From Rhodanobacter sp. LX-99 (lineage in GTDB: Bacteria > Pseudomonadota > Gammaproteobacteria > Xanthomonadales > Rhodanobacteraceae), in NCBI RefSeq assembly GCF_018599185.1, contig NZ_JAHFVL010000003.1, forward strand, positions 1-64,000: DNA of 64,000 nucleotides. The letters are read 5' to 3'. The position numbers were made by a program, and so were the translations under genes. Every line of letters starts with the position of its first letter. The first letter of the stretch is position 1. Below the pieces are notes generated by a model. It had not been told where the DNA came from. It made no database searches and saw only the letters and a program-made list of their open reading frames with translations. Below, in pieces: positions 1-9,217 of this stretch.

Positions 1-356
<356 letters not shown>

Positions 357-369
357 TCAGGAAGCGCGC

Positions 370-383
370 TTGACGTACGTCAT
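370..383 (-). promoter_or_regulatory. Candidate FNR/DNR-type box upstream of nirK
   Basis: The site TTGACGTACGTCAT is a near-perfect dyad resembling the FNR/DNR consensus TTGAT-N4-ATCAA: one half is TTGAC and the other is GTCAT. Its centre is about 62 bp upstream of the nirK ATG, so a class II position (around -41.5) would put the transcription start near 335. It lies in the short space between fnr and nirK, as expected for oxygen or nitric-oxide control of denitrification. No footprint supports it; the assignment is by motif and position. Confidence 0.55.
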
Positions 384-439
384 TTCTGTCGATGGAAAAC
401 GGCGAGTGCGTCAAGCCGCCGCAGCTGCCGCGAAGGTGT

Positions 440-1201
440 TCAGTGCGACAGCAGATTCTTGCCGATCTGGCGCAACCCCTCGGGGTCGCGCAACAGCATT
501 TCGCGCCCCTCGAGTTCGATCAGGCCCTGCTGGCGGAAACGGCTGAGCACGCGGCTCACCGTCTCAGCCGCCAGCCGCAGGTAGTTGGCGATGTCGCCAC
601 GCGACATGCTGAGATGGAAGCGCGTGCCGGAAAAGCCGCGCTCCTCGTAACGTGCGGCGAGATCAGTGAGAAAGGCAGCCATGCGCATGTCGGCGTTGTG
701 GTCGCCGGCGAGCAAGGTGGCCATGCCGAGTTCCTTGCTGATCAGCCGGAACAGCCGCTGCTGTACCGCCGGCATGCGCGTGGCCAGCGCACTCATCGCG
801 GGGAACGAGAAGCGGCAGAAATAGGCGGTATCCAGCGCGACCGCGTCGCACGGGAACTGGTCGGGATAGATCGCGTTGAGCCCGATCACCTCGCCGGGCA
901 GGTAGAAGCCGAGCACCTGTTCGTGTCCATCGGGGTCGACCATGCTGGTCTTCACCGTGCCGGCGCGCACCGCGAAGATCGAGCGGAACGGGTCGCCGGT
1001 ACGGAAGATGTGCTCGCCGGCGTGGAACGGCCCGACGTGCTCGACCAGGCAATGCAACTCGAGCAGCTCCGGCTTGCCGTAACCTTCCGCGATGCACGCG
1101 CCGGAGAACGCACAAGTGCGACAGAAGTGGGTCTCGTCACCGTCGTCGGCAATCGGATTGGGCGGTTCGGGCAGGCGGCCTGCCGGGTTGTTGCGGCGCA
1201 T
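440..1201 (-). CDS. fnr: FNR-family oxygen-responsive transcriptional regulator
   Basis: A 253-residue Crp/Fnr protein. The N-terminus carries a CxxCx5C cluster (Cys27, Cys30, Cys36), and a fourth Cys118 follows in the cyclic-nucleotide-binding-like domain (FPCDAV). These four are the expected ligands of an oxygen-labile [4Fe-4S] cluster as in FNR/Anr. The C-terminal helix-turn-helix contains E-T-V-S-R, the FNR-type recognition helix that reads TTGAT half-sites. It is therefore predicted to be active without oxygen and to control nirK, which lies 126 bp downstream on the same strand behind a candidate FNR box. The start is an ATG at 1201; nothing suggests a nitric-oxide-specific DNR instead, since the cysteines are intact. 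Confidence 0.88.
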   Translation of the reverse strand: MRRNNPAGRLPEPPNPIADDGDETHFCRTCAFSGACIAEGYGKPELLELHCLVEHVGPFHAGEHIFRTGDPFRSIFAVRAGTVKTSMVDPDGHEQVLGFYLPGEVIGLNAIYPDQFPCDAVALDTAYFCRFSFPAMSALATRMPAVQQRLFRLISKELGMATLLAGDHNADMRMAAFLTDLAARYEERGFSGTRFHLSMSRGDIANYLRLAAETVSRVLSRFRQQGLIELEGREMLLRDPEGLRQIGKNLLSH

Positions 1202-1376
1202 GGGGGACCTGTGGGCATCGCGCGGATCAGATCAGGCGTGGTCGGCACCGGCCATGACCGGTACGCCAACGCACGGCGAAATATATCGCGATGATACGCA
1301 ATGGCGGCGACTGGCGTGGGGCGACCTGTGTGCCATGACGCCGCACCGGCGCATTCGTGCCTGTTTTGCACGGCAC

Positions 1377-1412
1377 AAAAAGAACAAGGGCCGGCATTGC
1401 TGCCGGCCCTTG
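1377..1412 (-). terminator. Rho-independent terminator after tRNA-Asn
   Basis: A 12-bp perfect stem (1385-1396 with 1401-1412), loop TTGC, is followed on the minus strand by GTTCTTTTTG. It begins 9 bases beyond the tRNA CCA end and ends that transcript. Confidence 0.85.
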
Positions 1413-1420
1413 CTTGTATC

Positions 1421-1497
1421 TGGCGCCCGAAGTTGGACTCGAACCAACGACCCCCTGATTAACAGTCAAGTGCTCTAACCAGCTGAGCTATTCGGGC
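1421..1497 (-). tRNA. tRNA-Asn (anticodon GTT)
   Basis: A complete 77-nt cloverleaf: acceptor stem GCCCGAA/TTCGGGC, D-arm GCTC...GAGC, anticodon loop CTGTTAA with GTT, T-arm GTTGG-TTCGAGT-CCAAC, and an encoded CCA tail. The discriminator base is G. A perfect -35-like TTGACA lies upstream at 1532-1537, though the -10 element is poorly matched. It is monocistronic, followed by a strong terminator. Confidence 0.96.
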
Positions 1498-1567
1498 GTG
1501 AGCTGCGTAGTTTGCTGAGCGTGCGGCGAACTGTCAAGCCGCCGAGGAACGGTCGCCGCACTTTTTT

Positions 1568-2968
1568 TCAGGCGTTCAGTACCTGGTAGCACGGCTCGTA
1601 CGCGGTGCCTCCGGGGAGCTTCATGCGGTGCTGTTCGACGAACGCCTGCAGCAGCTTGTCCAGCGCCCGCATGATGTCCGCATCGCCATCGATGACGAAC
1701 GGGCCGTGCTGCTCGATCGCCTGCACGCCCTCCTCCTTCACGTTGCCGGCGACGATGCCGGAAAACGCCCGGCGCAGGTCCGCCGCCAGCTCGTGCCGCG
1801 GGCGCTCGTGGTGGATCTGCAGCGCGCGCATCGCCTCGTGGGTGGGGCGGAACGGCTGCTGGAACTCCAGCGGAATCTGCAGCGCCCAGTTGAAGAAGAA
1901 TGCGTCCTTGGTATCCAGACGGTTGTGGCGCACTTTCTCGAGGCCCTTGACCATCGTTCGCGCCACCGTCTCCGGATCGTCCACGATGATCTGGTAGTGC
2001 CGGGCCACCTCGTCGCCCAGGCTGAGCCGCAGGAAGCGGTCGATCTGCTCGAAATAGGCGGCCGACTGGCGCGGCCCGGTGAAGATCAGCGGAAACGGCG
2101 TGCCGGCGTTGTCCGGGTGCAGCAGGATGCCGAGCAGGTAGAGGATTTCCTCGGCCGTGCCGACGCCGCCGGGGAACACGATGATGCCGTGGCCCAGGCG
2201 CACGAATGCTTCCAGCCGCTTCTCGATGTCCGGCATGATCACCAGGTGGTTGACGATCGGGTTCGGCGATTCGGCCGCGATGATGCCCGGCTCGGTGATG
2301 CCGATGTAGCGGTTGTGCCGGCGCCGCTGCTTGGCATGCGAGATGGTCGCGCCCTTCATCGGCCCCTTCATCGCGCCCGGGCCGCAGCCGGTGCAGATGT
2401 CCAGCCCGCGCAGGCCGAGCTGGTAACCGACCAGCTTGGTGTAGTCGTACTCCTGGCGCGAGATCGAGTGGCCGCCCCAGCACACCACCAGGTTCGGGTC
2501 GACCTGCGGTTTCAGGATGCGCGCATTGCGCAGGATCTCGAACACGCTCTGGGTCAGCGCGGCCGAGGCATCCAGGTCGTAGCCGATCTGCTCCAGCTGG
2601 GTCGACACGTAGACGATGTCGCGCACCACCGCCACCAGCAGCTCGTTGATGCCGCGGATGATCTGGCCGTCCACGAACGCCTGTGCCGGCGCGTTGGTCA
2701 GCTCGATCTTCATCCCGCGGTCCTGCTGCAGCACCTGGATGTCGAAATCCGGGTACTGCTCCAGGATCGCCCGCGGGTCGTCGCTGATGTTGCCGGAAGT
2801 CAGCACCGCCAGTGCGCAACGGCGCAGCAGCGCATGCAGGCCCGAGCCGCTGGCGCCGCGCAGGCGCGCCACCTCGTTGCGGGAAAGGACGTCCAGGCCG
2901 CCGATCGGGGAGATGCGTGCGCTGACGGTGCCGGGCTTTGCCGGCGCACCGGCGTATGTGTCGCTCAT
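1568..2968 (-). CDS. ppnN: Pyrimidine/purine nucleotide 5'-monophosphate nucleosidase PpnN (LOG family)
   Basis: A 466-residue protein close in length to E. coli PpnN (YgdH, 454). The central LOG domain has CTGCGPGAMKGPMKGA and, further on, FPGGVGTAEEIL, which together form the nucleotide-binding PGG-GT-E site. The N-terminal and C-terminal YgdH extensions are present. PpnN cleaves the N-glycosidic bond of nucleoside monophosphates and is regulated by (p)ppGpp in E. coli. The ATG at 2968 (MSDTYAG) was chosen because the residues upstream in the same frame look non-coding and overlap the terminator of the neighbouring receptor gene. It is a single gene with no obvious operon partner. Confidence 0.88.
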   Translation of the reverse strand: MSDTYAGAPAKPGTVSARISPIGGLDVLSRNEVARLRGASGSGLHALLRRCALAVLTSGNISDDPRAILEQYPDFDIQVLQQDRGMKIELTNAPAQAFVDGQIIRGINELLVAVVRDIVYVSTQLEQIGYDLDASAALTQSVFEILRNARILKPQVDPNLVVCWGGHSISRQEYDYTKLVGYQLGLRGLDICTGCGPGAMKGPMKGATISHAKQRRRHNRYIGITEPGIIAAESPNPIVNHLVIMPDIEKRLEAFVRLGHGIIVFPGGVGTAEEILYLLGILLHPDNAGTPFPLIFTGPRQSAAYFEQIDRFLRLSLGDEVARHYQIIVDDPETVARTMVKGLEKVRHNRLDTKDAFFFNWALQIPLEFQQPFRPTHEAMRALQIHHERPRHELAADLRRAFSGIVAGNVKEEGVQAIEQHGPFVIDGDADIMRALDKLLQAFVEQHRMKLPGGTAYEPCYQVLNA

Positions 2969-3065
2969 TCGAGTGCTTCTCCTTGCCGCTCTTCGCGGAT
3001 CATGCGCCTGCGCCAAGCGGAGCAGGCCGCGTAGCTTCCCGCGCCGGTTGCGCATGGTCAAGCGC

Positions 3066-3100
3066 GCAAAAAAGAAGCCGGTGCCCGCAAGGGCACCGGC
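3066..3100 (-). terminator. Rho-independent terminator after the TonB-dependent receptor gene
   Basis: A 10-bp perfect GC-rich stem (3077-3086 with 3091-3100), loop GCAA, is followed on the minus strand by TTC and then six T residues. It lies 26 bp past the receptor stop codon. Confidence 0.88.
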
Positions 3101-3125
3101 TCCAGGCTTCAAACCACCGATGCGC

Positions 3126-6100
3126 TTAGAACGTGTAGCGCAGCGTGACCATGGCCGACCAGCGCGACACCACGTTGGTCTTGGTGTTGCGACCGGCGTC
3201 GTAAATGATCTTCTGGCCCGGCTGGTAGTTGCCGCTCTTGTCGGTGGGCAGCGAGTAGATGTATTTGCCGTCCGCATCCACGCCTTCGTAACTGGCCAGC
3301 GTACGGGTGTACGGGAATCCGATGTAGCTCTGCTGGCCCCAGTCGTTGTTCAACAGGTTCATGAAGTTGTAGATGTCCAGGCGCAGCTCGCCCTTGTTGC
3401 CCTTGAAGATGCCGGGCACTTCCTGGCGGAAGCTCAGATCCACCTGGTTCACCCACGCCGAGGCAGCACGGTTGCGGCCGGCGATGGCACCCTGGTGGTC
3501 CTTCAGGTAGGAGTCGCTCTGAATGAAGTTGAAGAACTGGTCGATCGCCGCCTGGCTGGTGCCCGTCTTGAAGCTCACATCGCCCTTGTTCGGGATGTAG
3601 ACCAGGTCGGTCTTGTACGAGTCGCCGTTGGCGTCGTTGCCGAAGACCCAGCTGTACGGCTGGCCGCTGTGGCCGTCGTAGAACGCGCTGACGCTGGTCA
3701 CGTAATCGCCGAAGAAGCGGTGCTGCCAGGTCAGCGAAGCATTCAGGCGCTGCTTGATCGCATAGTTCGACGTGGACGCCACGTCCTCGTTCGGATTCAC
3801 CCAGGCGTTGTTGGAGTAGTTCGAGCTGGCCTGGCTGGACACGCCCGGGTTCACCTCGGTGGCATTGCCGAAGGTCACGCCCAGGCTGCCGAACCAGCTC
3901 TCCGAGAACGGCTTCTTCAGCGACAGGGTCAGCGCCTCGGAGCGGCCCTTGTGGGTGTTGGTCAGCAGGGTCGACGTGCCGGAGAAACGCCGGTCCTGGT
4001 TGGCCCGCGCGTCGCCGGAGACGCTGCCCTCGCCCGGGGTCTTCCAGTACTGGTTGCGGCCGTCCGGCAGCACGCCGGTCGGCGCGCCGATATTGATGTT
4101 CTTGTAGAGAATGCCGTTGCGGGTGATGATCCGCTGGTATTCGGCCGAGAAGATCGTGCCCAGCCACGGCAGCTCGCGGTCGAACGCCAGGCTCATCTTC
4201 CACACCGACGGCAGCTGGAAGTTCGGGTCGACCGTGTCGACGTTCATCTGCGCGCTGCCCGGAGGCGGCAGGTTCTGGTTGAACGGATCGGCGCTGAACA
4301 CCGGCAGCGTGTTGCCCACGCCGGGCTGCAGGCCCTGGTCGTTGAACACCGAGTAGGTGGCCACGGTCATGCCGTTGTTCTGGTACGGGTTGGTCATCCA
4401 CACCGTCGGCGGGTTGGACTGGAACAGGCCCACGCCGCCGCGGAGCTGCATCATCCGCTCGCCGTCGAAGTTGTAGTTGAACGACAGGCGCGGCTCGACC
4501 AGCTTCATGCCGTCGATGGTGTTGTCGTTGCGGTACCCGAACGCGGTCGTGAAGGTCGGGTTGTAGATCGGCGAATCACCCGTCTTGTTGAGGTTCACGC
4601 GCACGCCGTACTGCACCGACAGGTTGCCGGTGGGCTGCCAGGTATCCTGCAGGAAGAAGCCGTACTGGCGCAGGGTCCAGGCGGCAGCCACGTCGGCCAG
4701 CGTGTAGCCCGCGGCCGGCTGGTAGAGGTTGTAGGAGCCGTAGATGCCCTTCTCGAAGTTGTCGATGCCATAGAACTCGTAGGCACCGAACTGGGTACGG
4801 CCGAACAGGTTGTAGATCTTGTTCTGCTGGAAGTCGACGCCGCCCTTGATGGTGTGTTCGTCCAGGTACAGCGTGCCGGCGAACAGGCCCTTCCAGGTCT
4901 TGATGTCCAGCACGTTGTAGTGGCTGAACTGATCCTCACCCAGGTCGACGTACGGCGCCCCGCCCGTCTGCTTGCCGTTCTTGATGGTCCGGGTGATGTC
5001 CACCCACACCTGCGGCTGCTGCGCATCGACCGTGCGCACCTGCGAGAACTGCGAGTAGCCGATCTTGGCCTCGGTGGAGAAGTTGCTGGTCCAGTCGTCG
5101 AACACCTGCAGCACGGTGTTCTTGGTGTCGCTGTTCTTGGTGTACCAGTAGCTGGTCAGGCCGATGGCATTGGAGGAGTTGCCCTGCACGATCGGCTGGG
5201 TTTCCTTGGTACGCTGGTAGGACAGGCTCGCGCGATGGTTGTCGGCGATGTTCCAGTCCAGCTTCATCAGGTAGCGCTTGTCCTGCAGGTTGGAAGTGCC
5301 GCCGCTGAAGGAGCCTGGCTTCAGGCCGAGGGCGTTCGCGGCATCGATGATGCGCTGCAGGTCGGCCGGCGAGACCTTGTTGGAGGTCGACGCACCGGTC
5401 AGCGAGGGATCCAGGCCGTTGGCCGAGTCGGCACCCAGGCCAATGGTCTTTTCCTTCTCGAAGTTCGCGAAGAAGAACAGCTTGTCCTTGATGATCGGGC
5501 CGCCCAGCGTCGCGCCGGCGGTCCAGTCGCTCTTGTAGCCCTTGTAGCCGCGGTTCTCGTCGAGCCAGCCGGCATTGCCCACCAGCTTGTCCGCATTGCG
5601 ATAGGCGTAGTACACCGAACCGTGGAATTCGTTCGTGCCGCTCTTGGTCACCGCATTGATGTTGGCGCCGACGGTGTCGGAAGCCACGTCGAAGTTCGCG
5701 GTCGAGATGTTGTATTCCTCGATGGTGTCGGTGGACACCGGCGAGCCGATGTACGGCATGCCATTCGAGTTCAGGCCGAACGGGTCGCCGACGGAGACGC
5801 CATCGACGCTGATGTTGTTGTAGCGGCTGTTCTGGCCCATCGACGACATCGAACCGTCGCCACGATCGGTAATGACGATGCGGGGATCCAGGCGGGCGAT
5901 ATCCTGGATCGAGCGCCCCGGCGTGGGCGCCGCCAGCAGTTCGCGCTGCGACACGTTGGTCGAGAGTCCCTTGTTGTCCGGCGTGAAAGTTTGCGCCAGG
6001 GCCGTGGCCGAAACGGTGACGCCTTCCAGGTTCTTCGCTGCTATCGCACCCATGGTCAGGTTCACCGCGGTGCTCTGCGACAACTGCAGGTAGACCTTGT

Positions 6101-6389
6101 TCTGCTCGGCCTGGGTCAGGCCGGCCTTGGACGCCGTCACGTCGAACGGGCCGCCGACGCGCAGACCCTGCGCCGAATAGCGGCCATCCGCGTCGGTGGT
6201 GGTGATCTTGGTGGTGCCCGACGGCTCGTGCACGATCTGCACGGTGGCGCCCGCCACCGGCTGGCCGTTCGCGTCAAGCACGCGGCCACTGATCGAGGAG
6301 GAGGTGTCCTGCGCGATGGCAGGCACCGACGCCGCCAGCAACGAGGCAATGGCAAACGGCAGGAGTTTGGCGCGAATTCGGCTGTTCAT
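3126..6389 (-). CDS. TonB-dependent receptor, Oar-like, with carboxypeptidase-regulatory-like N-terminal domain
   Basis: A 1087-residue outer-membrane receptor. It starts MNSRIRAK with a Sec signal peptide ending around AIAQD. A carboxypeptidase-regulatory-like domain follows (SISGRVLDANGQPVAGATV, about residues 30-110), then a plug domain (ISVDGVSVGDPFGL) and a long beta-barrel ending in MVTLRYTF, the aromatic C-terminal signal for the BAM machinery. This is the Oar type common in xanthomonads, longer than siderophore receptors (about 700). The substrate is unknown: no transporter, hydrolase or regulator is adjacent, so neither iron nor carbohydrate use can be inferred. It is transcribed alone, with a 365-bp AT-rich leader region upstream and a terminator downstream. 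Confidence 0.85.
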   Translation of the reverse strand: MNSRIRAKLLPFAIASLLAASVPAIAQDTSSSISGRVLDANGQPVAGATVQIVHEPSGTTKITTTDADGRYSAQGLRVGGPFDVTASKAGLTQAEQNKVYLQLSQSTAVNLTMGAIAAKNLEGVTVSATALAQTFTPDNKGLSTNVSQRELLAAPTPGRSIQDIARLDPRIVITDRGDGSMSSMGQNSRYNNISVDGVSVGDPFGLNSNGMPYIGSPVSTDTIEEYNISTANFDVASDTVGANINAVTKSGTNEFHGSVYYAYRNADKLVGNAGWLDENRGYKGYKSDWTAGATLGGPIIKDKLFFFANFEKEKTIGLGADSANGLDPSLTGASTSNKVSPADLQRIIDAANALGLKPGSFSGGTSNLQDKRYLMKLDWNIADNHRASLSYQRTKETQPIVQGNSSNAIGLTSYWYTKNSDTKNTVLQVFDDWTSNFSTEAKIGYSQFSQVRTVDAQQPQVWVDITRTIKNGKQTGGAPYVDLGEDQFSHYNVLDIKTWKGLFAGTLYLDEHTIKGGVDFQQNKIYNLFGRTQFGAYEFYGIDNFEKGIYGSYNLYQPAAGYTLADVAAAWTLRQYGFFLQDTWQPTGNLSVQYGVRVNLNKTGDSPIYNPTFTTAFGYRNDNTIDGMKLVEPRLSFNYNFDGERMMQLRGGVGLFQSNPPTVWMTNPYQNNGMTVATYSVFNDQGLQPGVGNTLPVFSADPFNQNLPPPGSAQMNVDTVDPNFQLPSVWKMSLAFDRELPWLGTIFSAEYQRIITRNGILYKNINIGAPTGVLPDGRNQYWKTPGEGSVSGDARANQDRRFSGTSTLLTNTHKGRSEALTLSLKKPFSESWFGSLGVTFGNATEVNPGVSSQASSNYSNNAWVNPNEDVASTSNYAIKQRLNASLTWQHRFFGDYVTSVSAFYDGHSGQPYSWVFGNDANGDSYKTDLVYIPNKGDVSFKTGTSQAAIDQFFNFIQSDSYLKDHQGAIAGRNRAASAWVNQVDLSFRQEVPGIFKGNKGELRLDIYNFMNLLNNDWGQQSYIGFPYTRTLASYEGVDADGKYIYSLPTDKSGNYQPGQKIIYDAGRNTKTNVVSRWSAMVTLRYTF

Positions 6390-6754
6390 TCTTGATCGAC
6401 CCTCGGGCTCGCAACGAAAAAAAACTCTTGATTGGGGGCCAAAAAAAGCCCGACCTCGCCCGGCGCATGCCAGGCGCAACATCGACGCGATGCGTGACCC
6501 CAGTTGTGGTATTGCCGCGACTCCACGGAGCATGGAACCGCAAACCTCAGCTCGCCGGACCTTCCCGCCTGCGGCGATTGTTAAGCGATTTTAACGGTAT
6601 TGTATGGCAATTTTGTAACATTTACACGTCAGTTGCGGTCGCCCAATTTCCCCAAGCCGCGACACGAACCTTTTGAAATCAGACAGATGGAGGCCGCCCC
6701 CGCGCCCCCATCGCCGCCATGTTGCATCACATCCGGCACGCTGCCCATACCCGA
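6390..6754. other. 365-bp non-coding region between the Oar-like receptor and the olsF-like gene
   Basis: No convincing gene is seen. The stretch 6580-6640 is strikingly AT-rich for this genome and holds the likely receptor promoter on the minus strand (a TGTAAA/TACAAT pair 16 bp apart is the best hexamer match, weak). The olsF-like gene ends at 6755 with no clear terminator hairpin. Confidence 0.4.
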
Positions 6755-8467
6755 TCAGTCGCGCTTGCCGAGATAGCGCGCACGCTTCGCCGGTTTCAGG
6801 TTGGCCAGGTCCAACATCACCAGGCCGTCCACGCAGCCGGAAAAATCCGGATCCTCGCCGAAGTCGAGGAACTGCACGCCGGCGGGCTCGACCAGGTCGA
6901 CATATTGGCGATACAGCACCGGCATGCTGACGCCCAGCGCATCCAGATGGTGTTTCAGTTGGCCCAACCCCGCAGCGGCGTCCAGCCCCTCCAGCGCTGC
7001 GCGCACGCCCTGCACCACTTCAGGCGAGACAACGAAAGGCTGGCGTGCGGCGGCCAGCCCCGGCGCACCGAAATAATGCTGGTGCGCCGCCGCGATCCAT
7101 TCGCGCGCCTCGCGCGGCAGGTTCACCGACATGCTGACCGGACCGAACAGGTAACGCAGTTCCGGATGCCGCTGCAGGTACAGGCCGATGCCCTGCCACA
7201 GCTGGTCCAGCGCGCGCGAGCGCCAGTACGCCGGCGCGATGAAACTGCGCCCCAGCTCCAGCCCCTGCGCCAACCGCGACTCCAGCGCCGGCGAGTAGTC
7301 GAACAGGCTGGAGGTGTACAGGCCGGCCATGCCGCGCTCGGCGATCAGCCGTCCGCCGTGGCCGAAGCGGTAGGAGCCGACGATGCGCAAGGCCTGCGGG
7401 TCCCACAGCACCAGGTGCTCGTAATGCTGGTCGTAGGCATCCAGGTCGCGTCGCGCGTTGGTGCCCTCGCCGACCTTGCGGAAGGTCAGTTCGCGCAACC
7501 GGCCGATCTCGCGCATCACCGCGCTGTCGGGTGTGCCCTTGAACAGCCAGGCCTGCTTGCCGTCGCCGAGATCGGCCAGTTTCTCGCAGCGCGCCAGTTC
7601 CGCAGCGACCTGTTCGACCGGCTCGGGCAAGGCCAGCGGCGCCTGTCCGCCAAAGACCAGGCCGCGATGCTGGCCGACCCGGTACACGTGCCGGCGCATC
7701 AGCTTCGCCGCCTGTGCCGGCGAACCGCCGCTGCGCTGACCTAGTTCCTCGGCGCCGACCAGCGCGCCGATGCTGAAACCGATCCGCCGCTTGCCCGGCG
7801 CCACCGCTTCGCGCGGCAGCATCGCCGTGCTCAGCGGCCTGGCCAGCATCGACAGGCCGTAGAACATCGCCGAATTGCGCGCCGAAACATGCACCGGCAG
7901 CACCGGTGCCTTGCTGCGCAACGACAACCGTGCGAAACCGTCCGACCAGCGGCCGTCGCGCACGCCGCCGGCACGCACGCGCGAGACCTCGCCGGCAGGA
8001 AACACGATCAGCGCCTCGCCATTCTCCAGCGCCCGATAGATGCCGCGCAGGCGCGAGGCAGCGCCCTTGCCGAACACGTCCACCGGCAGCAGCAGCTTGC
8101 CCAGTGGCGGTACCGTAGCCAGCCAGTCGTTGCCCAGGATGCGCACGTCGCGGCGCACCGAGCCGATCACCTGCAGCACCGCCAACGCGTCCTGCATGCC
8201 CAGCGGATGGTTGGCCACCACCAGCAGCGGGCCTTCCGCCGGAATGTTCTCGAGATCGCCCGGATTGACGTGATGGCTGGTGCCGAGCACATCCAGTACG
8301 CGATCGACGAAATCGAAACCTTCGGCGGTACCGACCCGATGCAATACACGGTTGAAACCGTCTTCGTCGGCCAGGCGTCCGAGCATGCCCGCCACCGGCC
8401 GGCGGAGGCGCGGGTACTGCGCCAGCCATGGCAGCCGTTCGACAAGGGACTGTTCGATACTCAGCAT
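6755..8467 (-). CDS. Bifunctional acyltransferase (PlsC-like domain fused to GNAT/OlsB-like domain), OlsF-like
   Basis: A 570-residue fusion. Residues about 70-260 form a glycerophospholipid acyltransferase domain with NHPLGMQDA (the histidine-aspartate motif) and FPAGEVSR. Residues about 310-520 form an Acetyltransf_5 (OlsB/hemolysin) domain with LRELTFRKVGEGTN, YDQHYEHLVLW and PAYWRSRALDQLWQGI. This domain order is that of OlsF, which makes ornithine lipids by two acylations (N-acylation by the C-terminal half, O-acylation by the N-terminal half). The function is therefore inferred to be membrane aminolipid synthesis, but the amino acid acceptor cannot be read from sequence. It is monocistronic; marC follows upstream at 90 bp. 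Alternative: an uncharacterised lysophospholipid acyltransferase-hemolysin fusion. Confidence 0.7.
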   Translation of the reverse strand: MLSIEQSLVERLPWLAQYPRLRRPVAGMLGRLADEDGFNRVLHRVGTAEGFDFVDRVLDVLGTSHHVNPGDLENIPAEGPLLVVANHPLGMQDALAVLQVIGSVRRDVRILGNDWLATVPPLGKLLLPVDVFGKGAASRLRGIYRALENGEALIVFPAGEVSRVRAGGVRDGRWSDGFARLSLRSKAPVLPVHVSARNSAMFYGLSMLARPLSTAMLPREAVAPGKRRIGFSIGALVGAEELGQRSGGSPAQAAKLMRRHVYRVGQHRGLVFGGQAPLALPEPVEQVAAELARCEKLADLGDGKQAWLFKGTPDSAVMREIGRLRELTFRKVGEGTNARRDLDAYDQHYEHLVLWDPQALRIVGSYRFGHGGRLIAERGMAGLYTSSLFDYSPALESRLAQGLELGRSFIAPAYWRSRALDQLWQGIGLYLQRHPELRYLFGPVSMSVNLPREAREWIAAAHQHYFGAPGLAAARQPFVVSPEVVQGVRAALEGLDAAAGLGQLKHHLDALGVSMPVLYRQYVDLVEPAGVQFLDFGEDPDFSGCVDGLVMLDLANLKPAKRARYLGKRD

Positions 8468-8556
8468 GTCTGCGTCCTCGGATTCCCCCCATCCTGGCGG
8501 CCGATTATGACAGCTGCACGATCACCCGAAGCGACGCTTGCGACGTCGTCGTCGTT

Positions 8557-9168
8557 TCAAACGCTCATGTGCAGGAACGACGCCACGCCGGCCATGAACA
8601 TCTGCACCGACAGCGCGATCAGCAGCATGCCCATCACACGCTCCAGCGCAGTCAGCACGCTCTCGCCCAGCCAGCGGAACAGGTAGGTCGCACTGAGCAG
8701 GATCAGCGAACTGGCCAGCCACGCCAGCAGCAGCGCGATCGTCCAGTCGGCGGTGCGGCCGGGCTGGGTATTGGTCAGCAGCAGCAGCGCCGCCATCGCC
8801 GAGGGACCGGCCACGCCGGGTATCGCCATCGGCACGATGAACGGTTCGCCGCCGCCGGACTTGCCGAAGATGCCGCTGCCGTCGGCGGGCGGAAACACCA
8901 TGCGGATGCCGATCAGGAACAGCACGATGCCGCCGGCGATGCTGATCGATTCCTGCTTCAGCTGCAGCAGCTTGAGGATGTACTGGCCGCCGAACAGGAA
9001 CGCCAGCAGCACGCCCAGTGCGATCAGCAGCTCGCGCACCATGACGCGACGGCGCCGCTTCGGCGGCACGTCCTTCAGCAGGCTCAGGAACAGCGGGATA
9101 TTGCCCAGCGGATCCATGATCAGGAACAGCAGGATGCCCGCCGACAATGTGGTCATCTGCGATTCCAT
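8557..9168 (-). CDS. MarC/YhgN family integral membrane protein
   Basis: A 203-residue, very hydrophobic protein with about six transmembrane segments, as in the MarC (UPF0056) family. Recognisable are the N-terminal IMDPLGNIPLFLSLL repeat and the matching second-half motif VPMAIPGVAGPSAMAALLLL, the two inverted-topology halves of the family. The transported substrate of the family is unknown; the old link of MarC to multidrug resistance has been withdrawn. The ATG at 9168 (MESQMTTLS) is used; a second ATG at 9156 would remove only four residues. The gene is 50 bp downstream of the short-chain dehydrogenase gene and may be co-transcribed with it. Confidence 0.8.
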   Translation of the reverse strand: MESQMTTLSAGILLFLIMDPLGNIPLFLSLLKDVPPKRRRRVMVRELLIALGVLLAFLFGGQYILKLLQLKQESISIAGGIVLFLIGIRMVFPPADGSGIFGKSGGGEPFIVPMAIPGVAGPSAMAALLLLTNTQPGRTADWTIALLLAWLASSLILLSATYLFRWLGESVLTALERVMGMLLIALSVQMFMAGVASFLHMSV

Positions 9169-9217
9169 CTCAACTCCATTCTCGTTGGGCGGGCGCCACG
9201 CCGGCACCGCCGGGCGT

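Noticed and set aside
952..1371. Small reading frames overlapping fnr and the tRNA region
   Set aside because: Overlap a well-supported fnr and show no codon bias or family match.
2616..6395. 1259-codon plus-strand reading frame opposite the TonB receptor
   Set aside because: It is antisense to a clear receptor gene, has no family resemblance and is Arg/Val/His-rich, a typical antisense shadow of a high-GC gene.
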